NCBI GenBank assembly: GCA_003313425.1
Contig: NHZP01000058.1
Location: 186,001-250,000 of the forward strand
Length of the DNA stretch: 64,000 bases
Direction of reading: 5' to 3'
Source: Pseudopyrenochaeta lycopersici
Lineage: Eukaryota; Ascomycota; Dothideomycetes; Pleosporales; Pseudopyrenochaetaceae
The translations under genes were made by a program, and so were the position numbers. Below the pieces are notes generated by a model. It did not search any database and was not told the DNA's origin. It worked only from the letters and a program-made list of their open reading frames with translations. Every line of letters begins with the position of its first letter. Positions within the stretch are counted from its first letter, which is position 1. Below, piece by piece: positions 1-10,593 of this stretch.

Positions 1-1481
1 GTTGCAGCGATCTAACAAAGTATTTGCATCGATTCTTAGCAATTGAGCTGCCCATGGGACGATGGTAGAGTCGCTGTTGCTTGGACATTACGTTAATTAG
101 ATTGAGCAATGAATGCCAAAGGTTTTCAGATTACCAGGATCACACGAAGCTGACTTTTCGAAATGTTAAATGCGTATATGCTGGCTGGTACTTTTCGTCG
201 TTGCTCAAGACGGCGGAGAGCTTTCAAGATGAGGTCTGAGAATGCCGTCTAGTGAAATCATTCGCTTCGTAAGGCGAACATGAGAGATGATTTCGAAATG
301 ACTGCGACTCCAGAGACTCCCATAGACTTGTCCGAGGCAGCTGATCTGATGACGTACCAAGACTAATGGTAGGACAAAACCTGAAGGAAAGCGTCTTTGC
401 GCTACCTGTGTTAACTATCCAGGAATCCATGCCCTCAACCGTCTTCTAGTTCTCTTGAGCAACTTGCAGTGGTTGTGCTGTTACTCTTCTGGCTATTGAG
501 CGTCTTCGCAGGCTGAGCTACCGTTCCGGATGTGAATGCCCAGCGCCACGCGACGCAGGAGCGACCCCAAGGGTGCGTGAAGATAATAGCAACTTTACCG
601 ATAAAGGCTCAGACTAAACCAGATGCCTCTTATGCTGGAGAGTAAGTTTGAGAGGAAACAAAACGTGACAAATACTGGCGAACTGACACCCGATGAGTTG
701 GAGATGGCAGTAGTTGTAGTTTAGAGAAACACAGCTGCAAGGATACAGCGAGGCGGGAGACTGTGTATGCATGTCTTGAAAGCCATGTTCTTTACATCAG
801 CAAGGCGACGATGGTGTTGAAGAGAGGGTGCAGGTAGAGCCGCCAAGGAGGAATTGCGTCAGCCCGGAAGGCGCACGCTGTGGGCAGCCGCCGCGACTGA
901 GCCGCAAGCGACTCCCACTCATCAACAATCGTGACACCAGCGTCGCCCAAGTCTGCTCATCCTTCTTATCCTAGACATATTCAGGGTTCTCCTTGGTGTT
1001 GCGGCTGAACGGTCCAGACTTTTCTTAGCTTATCTTATCACTGCGTTAGCCTGCCGAGACGGATTGCGTTAGCACGCTTGCCTCCCGGACTTGCACGCAC
1101 GCACCGACACCGAACTCAGGACGCGACCGCCAGCAGCCGTCCGAGTGCCCGCTGCGACCACGACACCCATCACCGCCGTCCATCGAGGCTCGTCTCCGAC
1201 CGCCGCACGCCCGTGTGTACAGCCGCCGGCCTTCGCCTGTTGTGCCGCAAGTCGCAGTCGCAGTCGCAGTCGCAGTCGCAGTCCGCTGCGAAACTCGTCG
1301 CTAGCGCCCGACCTCGTCATCGCCAGCGCGCTTCCCACGACCCACGCCCAATATCCTCACCGTCCCGGCACCGACCGCGAACTGCCCATACGACGCTGCG
1401 CATAGCGTCGCGAGCGCGCGCTTCACTCCGGAGGGTGTTTGTACCCCGGCCGGAGTGTGTCCTGAGCCTCTCTCCTTTAGC
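1..1481. other. Upstream region of the PP4R3 gene, no gene recognised
   Basis: I see no convincing gene in the first 1.08 kb; open frames there are short and lack recognisable motifs. From about 1080 the sequence becomes GC-rich and is open in several frames at once because of a hexanucleotide repeat, which is typical of a long 5' untranslated leader or promoter rather than coding sequence. The start codon of the PP4R3 gene follows at 1482. Confidence 0.5.
1251..1283. repeat. Hexanucleotide microsatellite (GTCGCA)n
   Basis: Five and a half perfect tandem copies of GTCGCA run from 1251 to 1283, about 200 bp before the PP4R3 start codon. The repeat keeps all three frames open and explains the overlapping Ser/Gln, Arg/Ser and Leu/Arg runs predicted on both strands. 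Confidence 0.9.
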
Positions 1482-4450
1482 ATGGCGTTGAATACGCCAC
1501 CAGCGAACGATCGGAAGCGCGTCAAAGTCTACGAGCTCAAGAACAATGACTGGTTCGACAGGGGCACGGGATTCTGCAGAGGCGTAGTAGCAAGTGTACG
1601 TCGACCCCCCCAGGCCCGGCTCTCGAGGCGCAAATCTGCGCTGCTGCCATGCCATCAGCGTCTGCAGGCGCCGCACTGTGCTGGGCTAACTTGTGCGACC
1701 ACAGCCAGAGGAAGCGAGAATCGTCGTTGTGTCCGAAGACGACCAGGCGCGACAGCTGCTCGAGACACGAATCTCCAAAGACGACGGCTACCAGAAACAG
1801 CAAGGTAAGAGCGCGTCAATCTCCGCTCCAGTCGCCGTGGCTCACCGTGTGCAGACACCCTGATAGTATGGACCGAGCAGAATGGCACCGACATGGCCCT
1901 CAGCTTCCAGGAGCCCGAGGGCTGCGCCAGCATATGGTGAGTAGCCAGAGCCGTCGACACGGAGGTCAAAGCGCTGATACAGCACAGGGATTTTGTGAAT
2001 GAAGTGCAGTCGCGCTTGCAGGCACTCGCGCAGGGTATGCCAGCCATTGCGCCATCTGCCCCATCAATTGACAACTAACCGGTCGTAGATGACGGCCTCT
2101 CTGATGATATCGACCACATCAGTCCGATCCTGCTTCCCAACCCCGATCTCGGCAACCTCCACGAGATCGAGAACCACATGCGCGCTGCGAACTCGACCCC
2201 CGGCGGCCGCGAAGCACTAGCCAAGTTCATTCTGGCACAGGACTACATCCCCAAGCTCATCCCGCTGGTGGACATGGCTGAGGACCTGGAAAGCGTATCA
2301 GATCTTCACCGGTTATGCAGCATCATGAAGATGCTCATTCTGCTCAATGACACTTCCATTATCGAATACGTGGTGACGGATTCGGTAGTCTTGGGCGTCG
2401 TTGGCGCCTTGGAGTGTGGGTCTTTCTAGCTCTGACACCACAGCGCTTGTGCTGACATTTCACAGATGATCCGGATTTCCCTCTGCACAAGGCCAACCAC
2501 CGCCAATACCTCGCCGACGAATCCAAGTTCAAAGAGGTTGTCAGAATCGAGGATGACAGTATCAAGAGAAAGATCCACTACACCTACCGCCTACAGTACT
2601 TGAAAGACGTTGTTCTTGCACGCATTCTCGACGACCCCACCTTCTCAGTCCTCAACTCGCTCATATTCTTCCACCAAGTCGACATCGTTCAACACCTCCA
2701 AGCAAACGGCCCATTCTTAAAAGAGCTCTTCGGTATCTTTGGGCCGAAAGAACAGAGCCTCCTGCGCAAGAAGGACGCCGTACTATTCATCCAGCAATGC
2801 TGCGCCATTGCAAAGAGCCTGCAGGCCAACGGCCGAGCGCAACTATACCAGAATTTCATCAGCAACGGCTTGCTAGAAGTCATCCAATTTGCTCTTAAGC
2901 ATCAGGATGCTTCGGTGCGCGTAGCAGGAACGGACATTCTCGTCTCCCTCATCGATCACGACGCTCTAATGGTGAGGAGCTACATTTTCAAGGCTATCCA
3001 GGAGAAGTCGAAGCCGCTGACCGACACACTCATCGAATTGCTTCTAATTGAGGTAGATCTTGGAGTCAAGGCCCAGATGGCCGATGCGATCAAGATCCTC
3101 CTCGACCCAAACGCCAACTCTGCATCAATAGAAGCGCTTGGACGGACGAGTAGCGATTTCCTGGCCAAGATGAGGGGCCAACTACCATCAATACCCCAAA
3201 CTGACTCTTTCATTCAAAACTTCTACGATGAGTCTGCACGCAAGCTGTTCCAGCCTCTCAAGGACCTCGAGAGCAGGCAGTCAAGTAAGTTGACGCTTCG
3301 AGAGATGTTCGATGGCCCACTGCTAACCATCATTAGTGGATGACCTTTCCATGCAAGAAGTGTCACTATACGCACATCTAGTAGAAGTTCTCTGCTTCTT
3401 CATTCGACAGCATTCCTTCCGCAGTAAATACTTCATTTTGTCAGAAGGCCTCGCGGCACGAGTTGCTCAGCTCATGGATTGTCCAGAAAAGCATCTGAAG
3501 CTGAGTGGGTTTAACTACAATTTTCTGCCTTGCATAGCTAACAAGCTTCAGCCGCACTCAAATACTTCCGCACCGTAATCGGATTCCATGACGAGACACA
3601 TAATCGTCAGATTATTCAGCACCAATTGTTCGAGCCCATCTTGAAGATTCTATTCGATACCATGCCACGCGACAACCTCCTGAATTCCGCATGTTTGGAG
3701 TTATTCGAGTTCATCAAGCGCGAGAATATTAAGATGATTGTTCAGCACCTCGTCGAGACCTACCGAGAGAAGCTCCAAGTTATAACCTATGTCGACACAT
3801 TCCAAAACCTCATACTACGATACGACCAAATGCACGAACCGGTGACAACTCAAGAGTTGGATCATTCATTTACCAGCGTCGATAGCGACACACCCGCCAG
3901 GCTTACTGGAGTTGTCAATGGGGGCAAATGGGGTCACGGCCTGAAAGACGTGGATGCAGATGAAGAGGCGTATTTCAACACATCAGATGACGAAGATGAG
4001 CACCTGGCTAGTACCGGGAAGATTCTCACAAACGGTGCTTCGCCTGTGCGGCCCCTCGTTAACTATCCTGATGATGATGCAGATGAGGACGATATGGACA
4101 TCCTGGCAGGGGACATTCCCGTCTCTGCGCACAAGCTGTCGACAGCTACGCAAGACCGAAAGGAGAATACGTCACCTAAATCAGCAGCATCAGGATCACC
4201 ACCTGAGCGCATCTCAGAGAAGCGACGCAGAGAAGAGGACGAAGAGGACGAGTTACTGGCTAGTATCTCTACTTCTGCTGGGCCCAAACGCCGAGCTTCA
4301 ACAGCTAGCAATGCCAGCACAGGCAGCCTACGCAGCTTGCGCCGAAAATCGCCAAACATCAACTCTGGCAAAGACGGCGGCGGAGGACCCAAGAAGATTT
4401 CGCTCTCCCTTCCGTTAAAGAGCGGCGGTGAGGGCGGAGAAGGCGAATAG
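1482..4450 (+). CDS. Serine/threonine protein phosphatase 4 regulatory subunit 3 (PP4R3/SMEK/Psy2 family)
   Basis: Regulatory subunit that recruits the PP4 catalytic subunit to substrates in DNA-damage recovery and other nuclear processes (family knowledge). My model has eight exons: 1482-1593, 1709-1804, 1855-1936, 1988-2034, 2089-2415, 2466-3284, 3337-3504 and 3552-4450, giving 849 residues, the normal family length. The N-terminus has the EVH1/PH-like start [18 protein letters not shown] and the YQKQQDTLIVW segment. Next comes the SMEK helical region with [18 protein letters not shown] and the [13 protein letters not shown] core. The C-terminal 250 residues are acidic and low-complexity, with [11 protein letters not shown] and a basic Ser-rich tail suited to nuclear import. 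The junction at 2415/2466 restores a conserved Leu-Glu-Tyr-Asp-Pro. The first splice junction is the least certain. Confidence 0.93.
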
Positions 4451-5081
4451 TATCGCACCCCGCCACAGTCGCCACCGAAACGATAGCGAACCATGTGGAG
4501 AGAGTTTGAATTTCTGCTGCACAAGAAGCCTTTTGCTATCACGAGATACCCATTGGAAAATTCTGGACACACGATGGACGTTGTATGAAATGGGCTTATG
4601 GGATCTGGCTTCTTCATACAAACGGATTATGCGGGAGCGGCATTGGAAAGGTGTAATTATAGGCGTTCAGTATCTTCAACTTCAGCGAGCAGGGTGGAAA
4701 GAGAACGAAATGATGCAGCGCAAGCGAGCGTTTGGCGGCGGCTTCAGGTGTTAGATTCTTCTATGCGCGACAAGGGCACAATGCCCATGTATTATACCAC
4801 AGCGACTGTTCCAAAGGAATGTGCATGTCGTAACAAAGCCAAACCCATTGCCGGCAACACTGTGACACGTACATGAAAGAAACGGCCTCGGGAATGCAAT
4901 CCAAGTCACGTTGCCTCGCGTCACTATTTGAACCTCTTAGCGCGTTTCTGCACCCCTCACGTCATCTAAACCTTATGTACTTATAGGCCATCCACTCGCC
5001 AAACCTTCCTTTGCCATATCTCACAACCACCTACCCGCTATTGAATGTGGCTGCACGATATCTCTCCAACGCGCTCGCGCA
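4451..5081. other. Intergenic region between PP4R3 and DHFR
   Basis: About 630 bp between two genes read in the same direction. It should hold the PP4R3 3' UTR and the DHFR promoter. Short open frames are present, but none shows a motif or a plausible splice structure. Confidence 0.5.
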
Positions 5082-5801
5082 ATGTTTGACTCCACATCGC
5101 TTCCCACTGGAGTACCATCGGACACGCCTACTGCAACCAATCTGTCCACAATGCCACCAACACCTTCGCTTACCCTCATACTCGCTGCAACGCCCTCCCT
5201 TGGCATCGGTAAAGGCGGCGGCCTACCATGGCCGCAACTGAGGAAGGAGATGGGATACTTCGCACGCGTCACGAAAAGAGTTTCGCCTTCCACGAGCTCC
5301 CAACAAGGCACAAGGAAGATCAATGCAGTGCTCATGGGTCGCAAAACTTGGGATAGCATACCGCCCAAATTCAGGCCACTGAAAGATCGCTTGAACATTG
5401 TGATTACAAGGAAGCCAGAGGACTTCCGAGCGCAATTGGACAAAACGGATGGCGTCGAGGGGCCCATGGTAGCATCAGGCATTGTGGACGCATTATCACA
5501 GCTTGAGGATCCAGCATCTACGTCAGACAAGGGTCTTGAGGTGGAACAGGTATTTGTCATTGGCGGCGCGAGCATATACGAAACTGCGCTTGAATTGCCG
5601 CAGACAAAGCGCGTACTGCTTACCAAGATACACAAGGAGTACGACTGTGATACATTCTTTCCCGTCAATCTGGAACAAACGGCATATTGGAGGAATGCAA
5701 GTAGGAAGGAGTTAGCGGATTACACAGGGGAAGAGTTACAAGAGGGCGGAATAGAAGAGCAGGGCGTGAGATTTGAGTTCTGCCTGTATGAAAAGGAATG
5801 A
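5082..5801 (+). CDS. Dihydrofolate reductase
   Basis: Reduces dihydrofolate to tetrahydrofolate with NADPH, supplying one-carbon units for thymidylate, purine and methionine synthesis in the cytosol. The single exon encodes 239 residues. The DHFR landmarks are all present: LTLILAATPSLGIGKGGGLP near residue 30, then PWPQLRKEMGYF with the catalytic acidic residue, MGRKTWDSIPPKFRPL, RLNIVITR, the cofactor-binding VFVIGGASIYETAL, and YDCDTFFPVN near the end. A second in-frame ATG at 5151 would give 216 residues and begins MPPTPSLTLI, which also fits fungal DHFRs, so the exact start is open. No intron is needed. Confidence 0.95.
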   Translation: MFDSTSLPTGVPSDTPTATNLSTMPPTPSLTLILAATPSLGIGKGGGLPWPQLRKEMGYFARVTKRVSPSTSSQQGTRKINAVLMGRKTWDSIPPKFRPLKDRLNIVITRKPEDFRAQLDKTDGVEGPMVASGIVDALSQLEDPASTSDKGLEVEQVFVIGGASIYETALELPQTKRVLLTKIHKEYDCDTFFPVNLEQTAYWRNASRKELADYTGEELQEGGIEEQGVRFEFCLYEKE

Positions 5802-6583
5802 TACCAGTATCCTAGAACCTGTCATCAACAATACAAGCACCAGAGCTGCAGTCCAGGGATCATTATAAACACGTATTAGTGTGTGATATCTAGCCCTCAC
5901 TATCAGAATACTAAGATAAAACCTGGACCTACTCCGACCACATCCGTGATTCGCCCGTTGAAACGGAGGCGCTGATTATCAAGAATACTAATCTGTAATG
6001 TGTAATTGTCGACATTCGGCGCCGAGATGACGAGCTCGCTGGGCAACGCTAGATAGCATACATTATATTCTCTACACCCCCAATACCTTCTTTTCGTTTT
6101 GCGGTTGCACAACATTTTGGACAACCACGAGATATATTCTTAATTGAAGCTTACCCCGTGCATGCCAAGACACACATCATCTCACCTCCTCCTCGCGAAC
6201 CTCCGAAATTCTTCGTCCTTGTCTCATCGCGATGGCATTAAGGCAGCCAGTGACAATCCCCAATCTGGTCTTACACATGGAGCACCACATGCAATGCCAT
6301 TGCCATGTGCACTGCTCTTCCCCACAAGGAGGAATTGCCGCACCGTCGGCGAGACGTTCAGCCGATCGCCCGTTCCCGCTGAAACTGGTCCGCATGTGAA
6401 CACCTGTTCAAGGCACGAAAAGAGTTTCTATCAGCTTCTACTGCAAAGTTAGGGAATCGTACAAAAGCGGAGCAGCCTCCGAATTGCAAGAAGCCATCAA
6501 GTCTGCGATCGTTTGAGCCGCGTCGAGCTACAGCGAACAATTTCGAACGGAGATAAACACGAGTATTACGAAAAGCACGCAGA
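5802..6583. other. Intergenic region, no gene recognised
   Basis: About 780 bp between DHFR and the MAPEG gene. Open frames on both strands are short and without motifs. It should carry the MAPEG promoter and 5' UTR. Confidence 0.45.
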
Positions 6584-7182
6584 ATGGCTGTCATTGAGAT
6601 TCCCCAGGAGTATGGGTATGTACTACTCTCAATTGCATCTTTCCACTATCCAGTCACCCAAATCGCTCTACAAAATCCCCTTAATACCGTCTCCAAAGCC
6701 CTGACAGGCTCAAACCGTCATATACATTTCCCCACTAACAACCCCCCAGATACGTCCTCCTCGCCGCAGCCTCCACCTTCCTGGTAGGCGTCTGGCACGG
6801 CGGCCTCGTTGGCTCGCGCCGCAAAGCCGCCAAGATCCCCTACCCCTTCGAATACGCATCGTACGAACAAGTTCAAACTGCAGCGCCTGCCACCAAAACC
6901 GCCATGCTCGCCTTCAACGCGGCGCAGCGCTCGCACCAGAACTTCAACGAGAACCACCCGACTGCCCTCGGCGCCATGGCCATTGCCGGCCTCAAGTACC
7001 CCGCCCTCGTTGGCGTGCTGGGTGCGGTGTGGAGCGTGAATCGTGTCGTGTATGCGATTGGGTATACGAATAGTGGCAGTGAGGGCGGCAAGGGCAGGTA
7101 CTATGGTGCGCTTTGGATGGTGGCGCACTACTCCATGGTGCTGATGGCGGCTAAGACGGCGTTTGATTTTGCTTTCGCCTAG
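6584..7182 (+). CDS. MAPEG-family protein, microsomal glutathione S-transferase 3-like
   Basis: MAPEG proteins are small four-helix membrane enzymes that use glutathione for detoxification or lipid peroxide reduction in the ER (family knowledge). Two exons, 6584-6615 and 6750-7182, give 154 residues. The first exon encodes only ten residues plus two bases; the donor GTATGT at 6616 and the acceptor CCCCAG before 6750 restore the MGST3-like start EIPQEYGYVLL. The family signature is visible at about residues 58-72 as FNAAQRSHQNFNENHP, matching the FNxxxRxHQNxxE pattern. Hydrophobic helices follow, with AIAGLKYPALVGVLGAVW and YSMVLMAAKTAFDFAFA at the C-terminus. Length and helix pattern fit the family. 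The substrate cannot be told. Confidence 0.92.
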
Positions 7183-7509
7183 ATATGGCAGAGAGTGGTG
7201 AGGGACGTGTATGGCAGTCAGGAAGACCGATAATTACATATCTCGTGTAGTAGCAAAATAACATAACAAAATTCTTCACTCATATACTCCTGGAGGAGAA
7301 ATCGCGGCGGTGTTGTGACTTCTCAGTGGCTATGGCTCAAGGCGGATTATCAGTCTGAGTGCCTCAATCTGAGATAGACTTCTTTGCCGAACATTTCTAA
7401 TGCTGAAGAACCCAATGTCTTCGCCGTAATCAGTCTCATGGCTGTCGAGCTGCCTGCTTATTCCTCGATTAGCCAATATAAAGTACCCACCCTGTCAACA
7501 CATCAAATA
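7183..7509. other. Intergenic region between convergent genes
   Basis: About 330 bp between the 3' ends of the MAPEG gene and the FAD monooxygenase gene. I see no gene or strong repeat. Confidence 0.45.
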
Positions 7510-8918
7510 CTACAAATCATTAATCGCCCACTCCGGCCATACCTCCTCCTCTCTCGGCTTACTCGCCAGGTTGCGATCATTGATATGTTCTTCCAATGGT
7601 AGATCTTGATGCTGACTCCTCTCCCCCATATCCACACCTCTCTTCTGAATCGTCCTCGCGTACCCCAGCGTCTGCTTTTTCCAATCTCCTCTGCTAATCT
7701 TCCCCTCGATCATGTCTGCAAGTATCGTCGCATCAAAGCATGCCTGACTGGTGCTGGCAACCGTGTGCGGTCGGAAGCCGGCTAATGCGTCGCCGATCAA
7801 GATGACACGCCCGTTCAAGTACTCGTTGGTAGGAGCGACTACGTCGGTGATGGTTTGCACAAAGGGTTTCTTCGTGCCGCAGACTATTTCAGCAAACTGT
7901 GGTGGTAGCTTCTTCTGGGCTATCTGGCGCTGTTTCTCCCATGCTATGGGATCCGTCTTGCCTGGCGGCATGGTAATGCGGTGGTACTGGCCGTCGACAT
8001 CGGTCATTAGTTCCCTGAAATCCGATGATGGATCGGCCAACGACGTCGAAGGGACGTTAGTGTAGTATACAAAATTGATGAGACATTTGCCTGGCTCCAA
8101 CGTGCCGTTCTCACCAGGGATGAGGTACGCTAGGATCTGTGTGCCCTTTGTATGGAAGAAGGTGAAGCGTTCACTGAATGCTTCGCGCGTCCTTGGGCTG
8201 ACATCGTTTTCTGGAACTGTGCCTCGCAAAGCTACGTAACCTGCATATGTTCGCTCAACGTTGGGTGTCAGGATTGAGCGAATCGTTGAACTTGGCCCAT
8301 CGGCACCAACGATGAGGTCTGCTGTCATTTCTCCTTTCTTCCCTTCATTTGTCTCATACTTGACAGTCACCTTGTCTCCATCCTCTTGCACCCCGATTAC
8401 CTTGTGTCCATGGAGGTGTGTGACACTGCTTGCACTCCCATCTTCTTTCGGTACCTCACAGTATTGGCTCTTCACTCCATCAACGTTCGCTCTCAGCATG
8501 TAGTACACCAAATCCCAGCTAGTCATATTTTGTTGCATGTCCTCTTTGTGTATGATCTCGCCATCTTTATTGAGGTACTGCCTTCTGATCGAGGCTACCG
8601 CGAGGTCCCGCCCACATTTATCATAGCGCTTGAAGAAAAAAAGAGTGTCGCCACCTGCAACAATCCCGGCGCCCTGGTTGTGAAGGAGTGGTGTCGGGTT
8701 GCGCTCAAGGAGCGTGATGGTGTGTGAATGCGGAGGCGGGAGGCGCTTTAGAGCGAGTGCCGTTGCCAGGCCGCCTAGGGAGGCTCCAACCTGTAATGGA
8801 AATTTAACATCTACTCATTAGGAAAGAGTACTATCTAGATAGTGCTTACGATGATGATGTTAAGGTTCTTAGTCGTTGCATGGGGAAACCCCTCGGAATG
8901 CCGGTTGGCTTGAGTCAT
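7510..8918 (-). CDS. FAD-dependent monooxygenase (salicylate hydroxylase-like / PHBH fold)
   Basis: Group A flavoprotein monooxygenases hydroxylate aromatic or polyketide-like substrates with NAD(P)H and O2. Two exons, complement(8850-8918) and complement(7510-8790), give 449 residues. The splice joins NLNIII to VGASLGGLATALAL, rebuilding the dinucleotide-binding GxSxxG motif; the donor GTAAGC and acceptor TTACAG are clear. The middle has IVGADGPSSTIR, the conserved DG motif, and the FAD-binding GD motif appears as RVILIGDALAGFRPH near residue 360. No signal peptide or membrane helix is seen, so it is probably cytosolic. It is divergent from the SDR gene at 9271 across about 350 bp, which suggests co-regulation. 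The substrate is unknown. Confidence 0.9.
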
Positions 8919-9270
8919 GAGTGGCATCAACCAGCGTCATGTACAGAGTGCTGGAAAAACGAGGCTTGGACATTCATCATGAAGCATATATAAACCATCA
9001 GCGCGCTAAAGAACGTTGTTGTAATAGAGTACAATCTGACTAGATGAATATGACGACACACACTTAAAGCCGAGAACGTGGGGCCTCTCGGAACGCTGAT
9101 CGGAAAGTCCAGGACTTTCCATGCTCAGGCCTCGTTAAGCCGCACGCCCTTCATGCCGGGAAAGCTTAGTAAACCCGGTATATGAAGCGACGCACATCTT
9201 CATTTTCTTAAATGATGATTTTTTAGCTCTTTGATATTCGCTCAAGCCAAAAGAATCAGTAATCCTCAAA
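8919..9270. promoter_or_regulatory. Shared divergent promoter region, FAD monooxygenase / SDR reductase
   Basis: This 352-bp gap separates the start codons of two oppositely transcribed redox genes and therefore must contain both promoters. I see no recognised operator. The arrangement is the usual layout for co-regulated fungal gene pairs, but co-regulation is inferred only. Confidence 0.4.
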
Positions 9271-10514
9271 ATGACGACCGAAGACCGAGGTCTTGTTGCT
9301 GTATGAATGAGGTCCTGACATATCCTCGAAGACAAACTGACGAGAGGCAAGATTACGGGCGCGAATGGAACAATTGGCTACGCCTGCGTTGTGTTTGCCC
9401 TCCAGTCTGGGTACCGCGTGCGCTGCATCGTACGCAGAGAAGACGCCATCGCAGTCATCAAATCGGGACCCTCGGTTCAGCCATACCTAGATCGCATTGA
9501 TTTTGCTATTGTGCCAGACAACACTATTCCCGGAGCATTTGACGATGCCCTCGCAAACGCAAAGTATGTTGTGCATATTGCTGGAGCATGGCCGTTACCA
9601 GTATGTCGATATCGCAACTCCCCATGACGCTGTAAACCGCTAAGCCCAACCAGCACCTAGATCCCGATAATGACATATACTGCCCATTCATGAAGTCCAT
9701 GAAAAATCTGCTTCAGGCTGCTGAAGAGTCAAAGACTATCAAGCGAGTTGTTTTCACTCAGGCTGGCGCTGGCCTTGTAAACTCCGAAGACGGGGATACT
9801 TTGGGTAATAGGATGGAACAAATACTCAATGGTGAACTTTGTCCCTTCGCCCCTAAATTGGCACTTTGCTGACGGATGCCAGAGCACGTTCAAGTCAACC
9901 AAACATCACTCACTTTTCGACCCCCACTCAAATCTCCCCACCAAGCATACTGTGCTGCAAAATCACAGTGTATGGCGTACCTAAACGACCTTCGTCTTAG
10001 TAAAAGCACACCCTTTTCCATAGTACAAATTATTCCTGGCACTGTAATTGGCACTTCAGAGTTCGCTACTACGGCATCGCAAGCCCTTGCCCACATGGAC
10101 CGCCAGACCAAAGCCCTCATTTTCGACGAGATGAAACCGCGGTATGCATTCGGTTTTGTACACCTCCAGGATTGCGCAAGAGTGCATATCGAAGCGCTCA
10201 ACGAGGAGAAAGTAAAGAGCGAGGATCTGCCGCCTTGGTTCGTCGCTGCTGCTACCGTGGAGGAGGGTATTGATGGACCAAGACTGTGGAACAAGGCGGC
10301 GGATCGTTTTGAGCAAGAGTTCAAGACTGAGATAGAGCAAGGCGTGTTCACTATGGGACGAAATAAAGTGCCCTTAAACATGCCGTATCGCGTAGACTCG
10401 GAATTGACAGAGAAGACATTGCTTGGCGGACAGAAGATCAGAGGGTTGGAAGAAAGCGTAACGGAAGTTGCGCATTGGTATATTCGGCTAAAGAGCCAAG
10501 TATCTATCGGTTAA
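9271..10514 (+). CDS. NAD(P)-dependent reductase, extended SDR / dihydroflavonol 4-reductase-like
   Basis: Extended short-chain dehydrogenases of this type reduce ketones or aldehydes with NADPH. Four exons, 9271-9300, 9352-9600, 9654-9831 and 9883-10514, give 362 residues. The first splice rebuilds GLVAITGANGTIGYACVVF, the Rossmann beta-alpha-beta with GxxGxxG; the 51-bp intron has a CTGAC branch site and an AAG acceptor. The catalytic YxxxK is visible as AYCAAKSQCMAY at about residue 190, preceded by SLTFRPPLKSPH. The later PGTVIG and HLQDCARVHIEAL segments are typical of DFR-like enzymes. It converges with the ferric reductase gene; the stop codons are only 79 bp apart. The physiological substrate is unknown, though the divergent monooxygenase suggests a shared aromatic or polyketide pathway. 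Confidence 0.88.
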
Positions 10515-10593
10515 CAATGATGATGCACTCTTGCGTGTCTATATCTAATGTAAAGGATTAACGCCTCGCCATGCCATGTGGATGCAGAATGAA

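Noticed and set aside
4063..4617. 184-codon minus-strand frame
   Set aside because: Shadow of the acidic Asp/Glu-Ser C-terminus of PP4R3, giving poly-Ser on the other strand.
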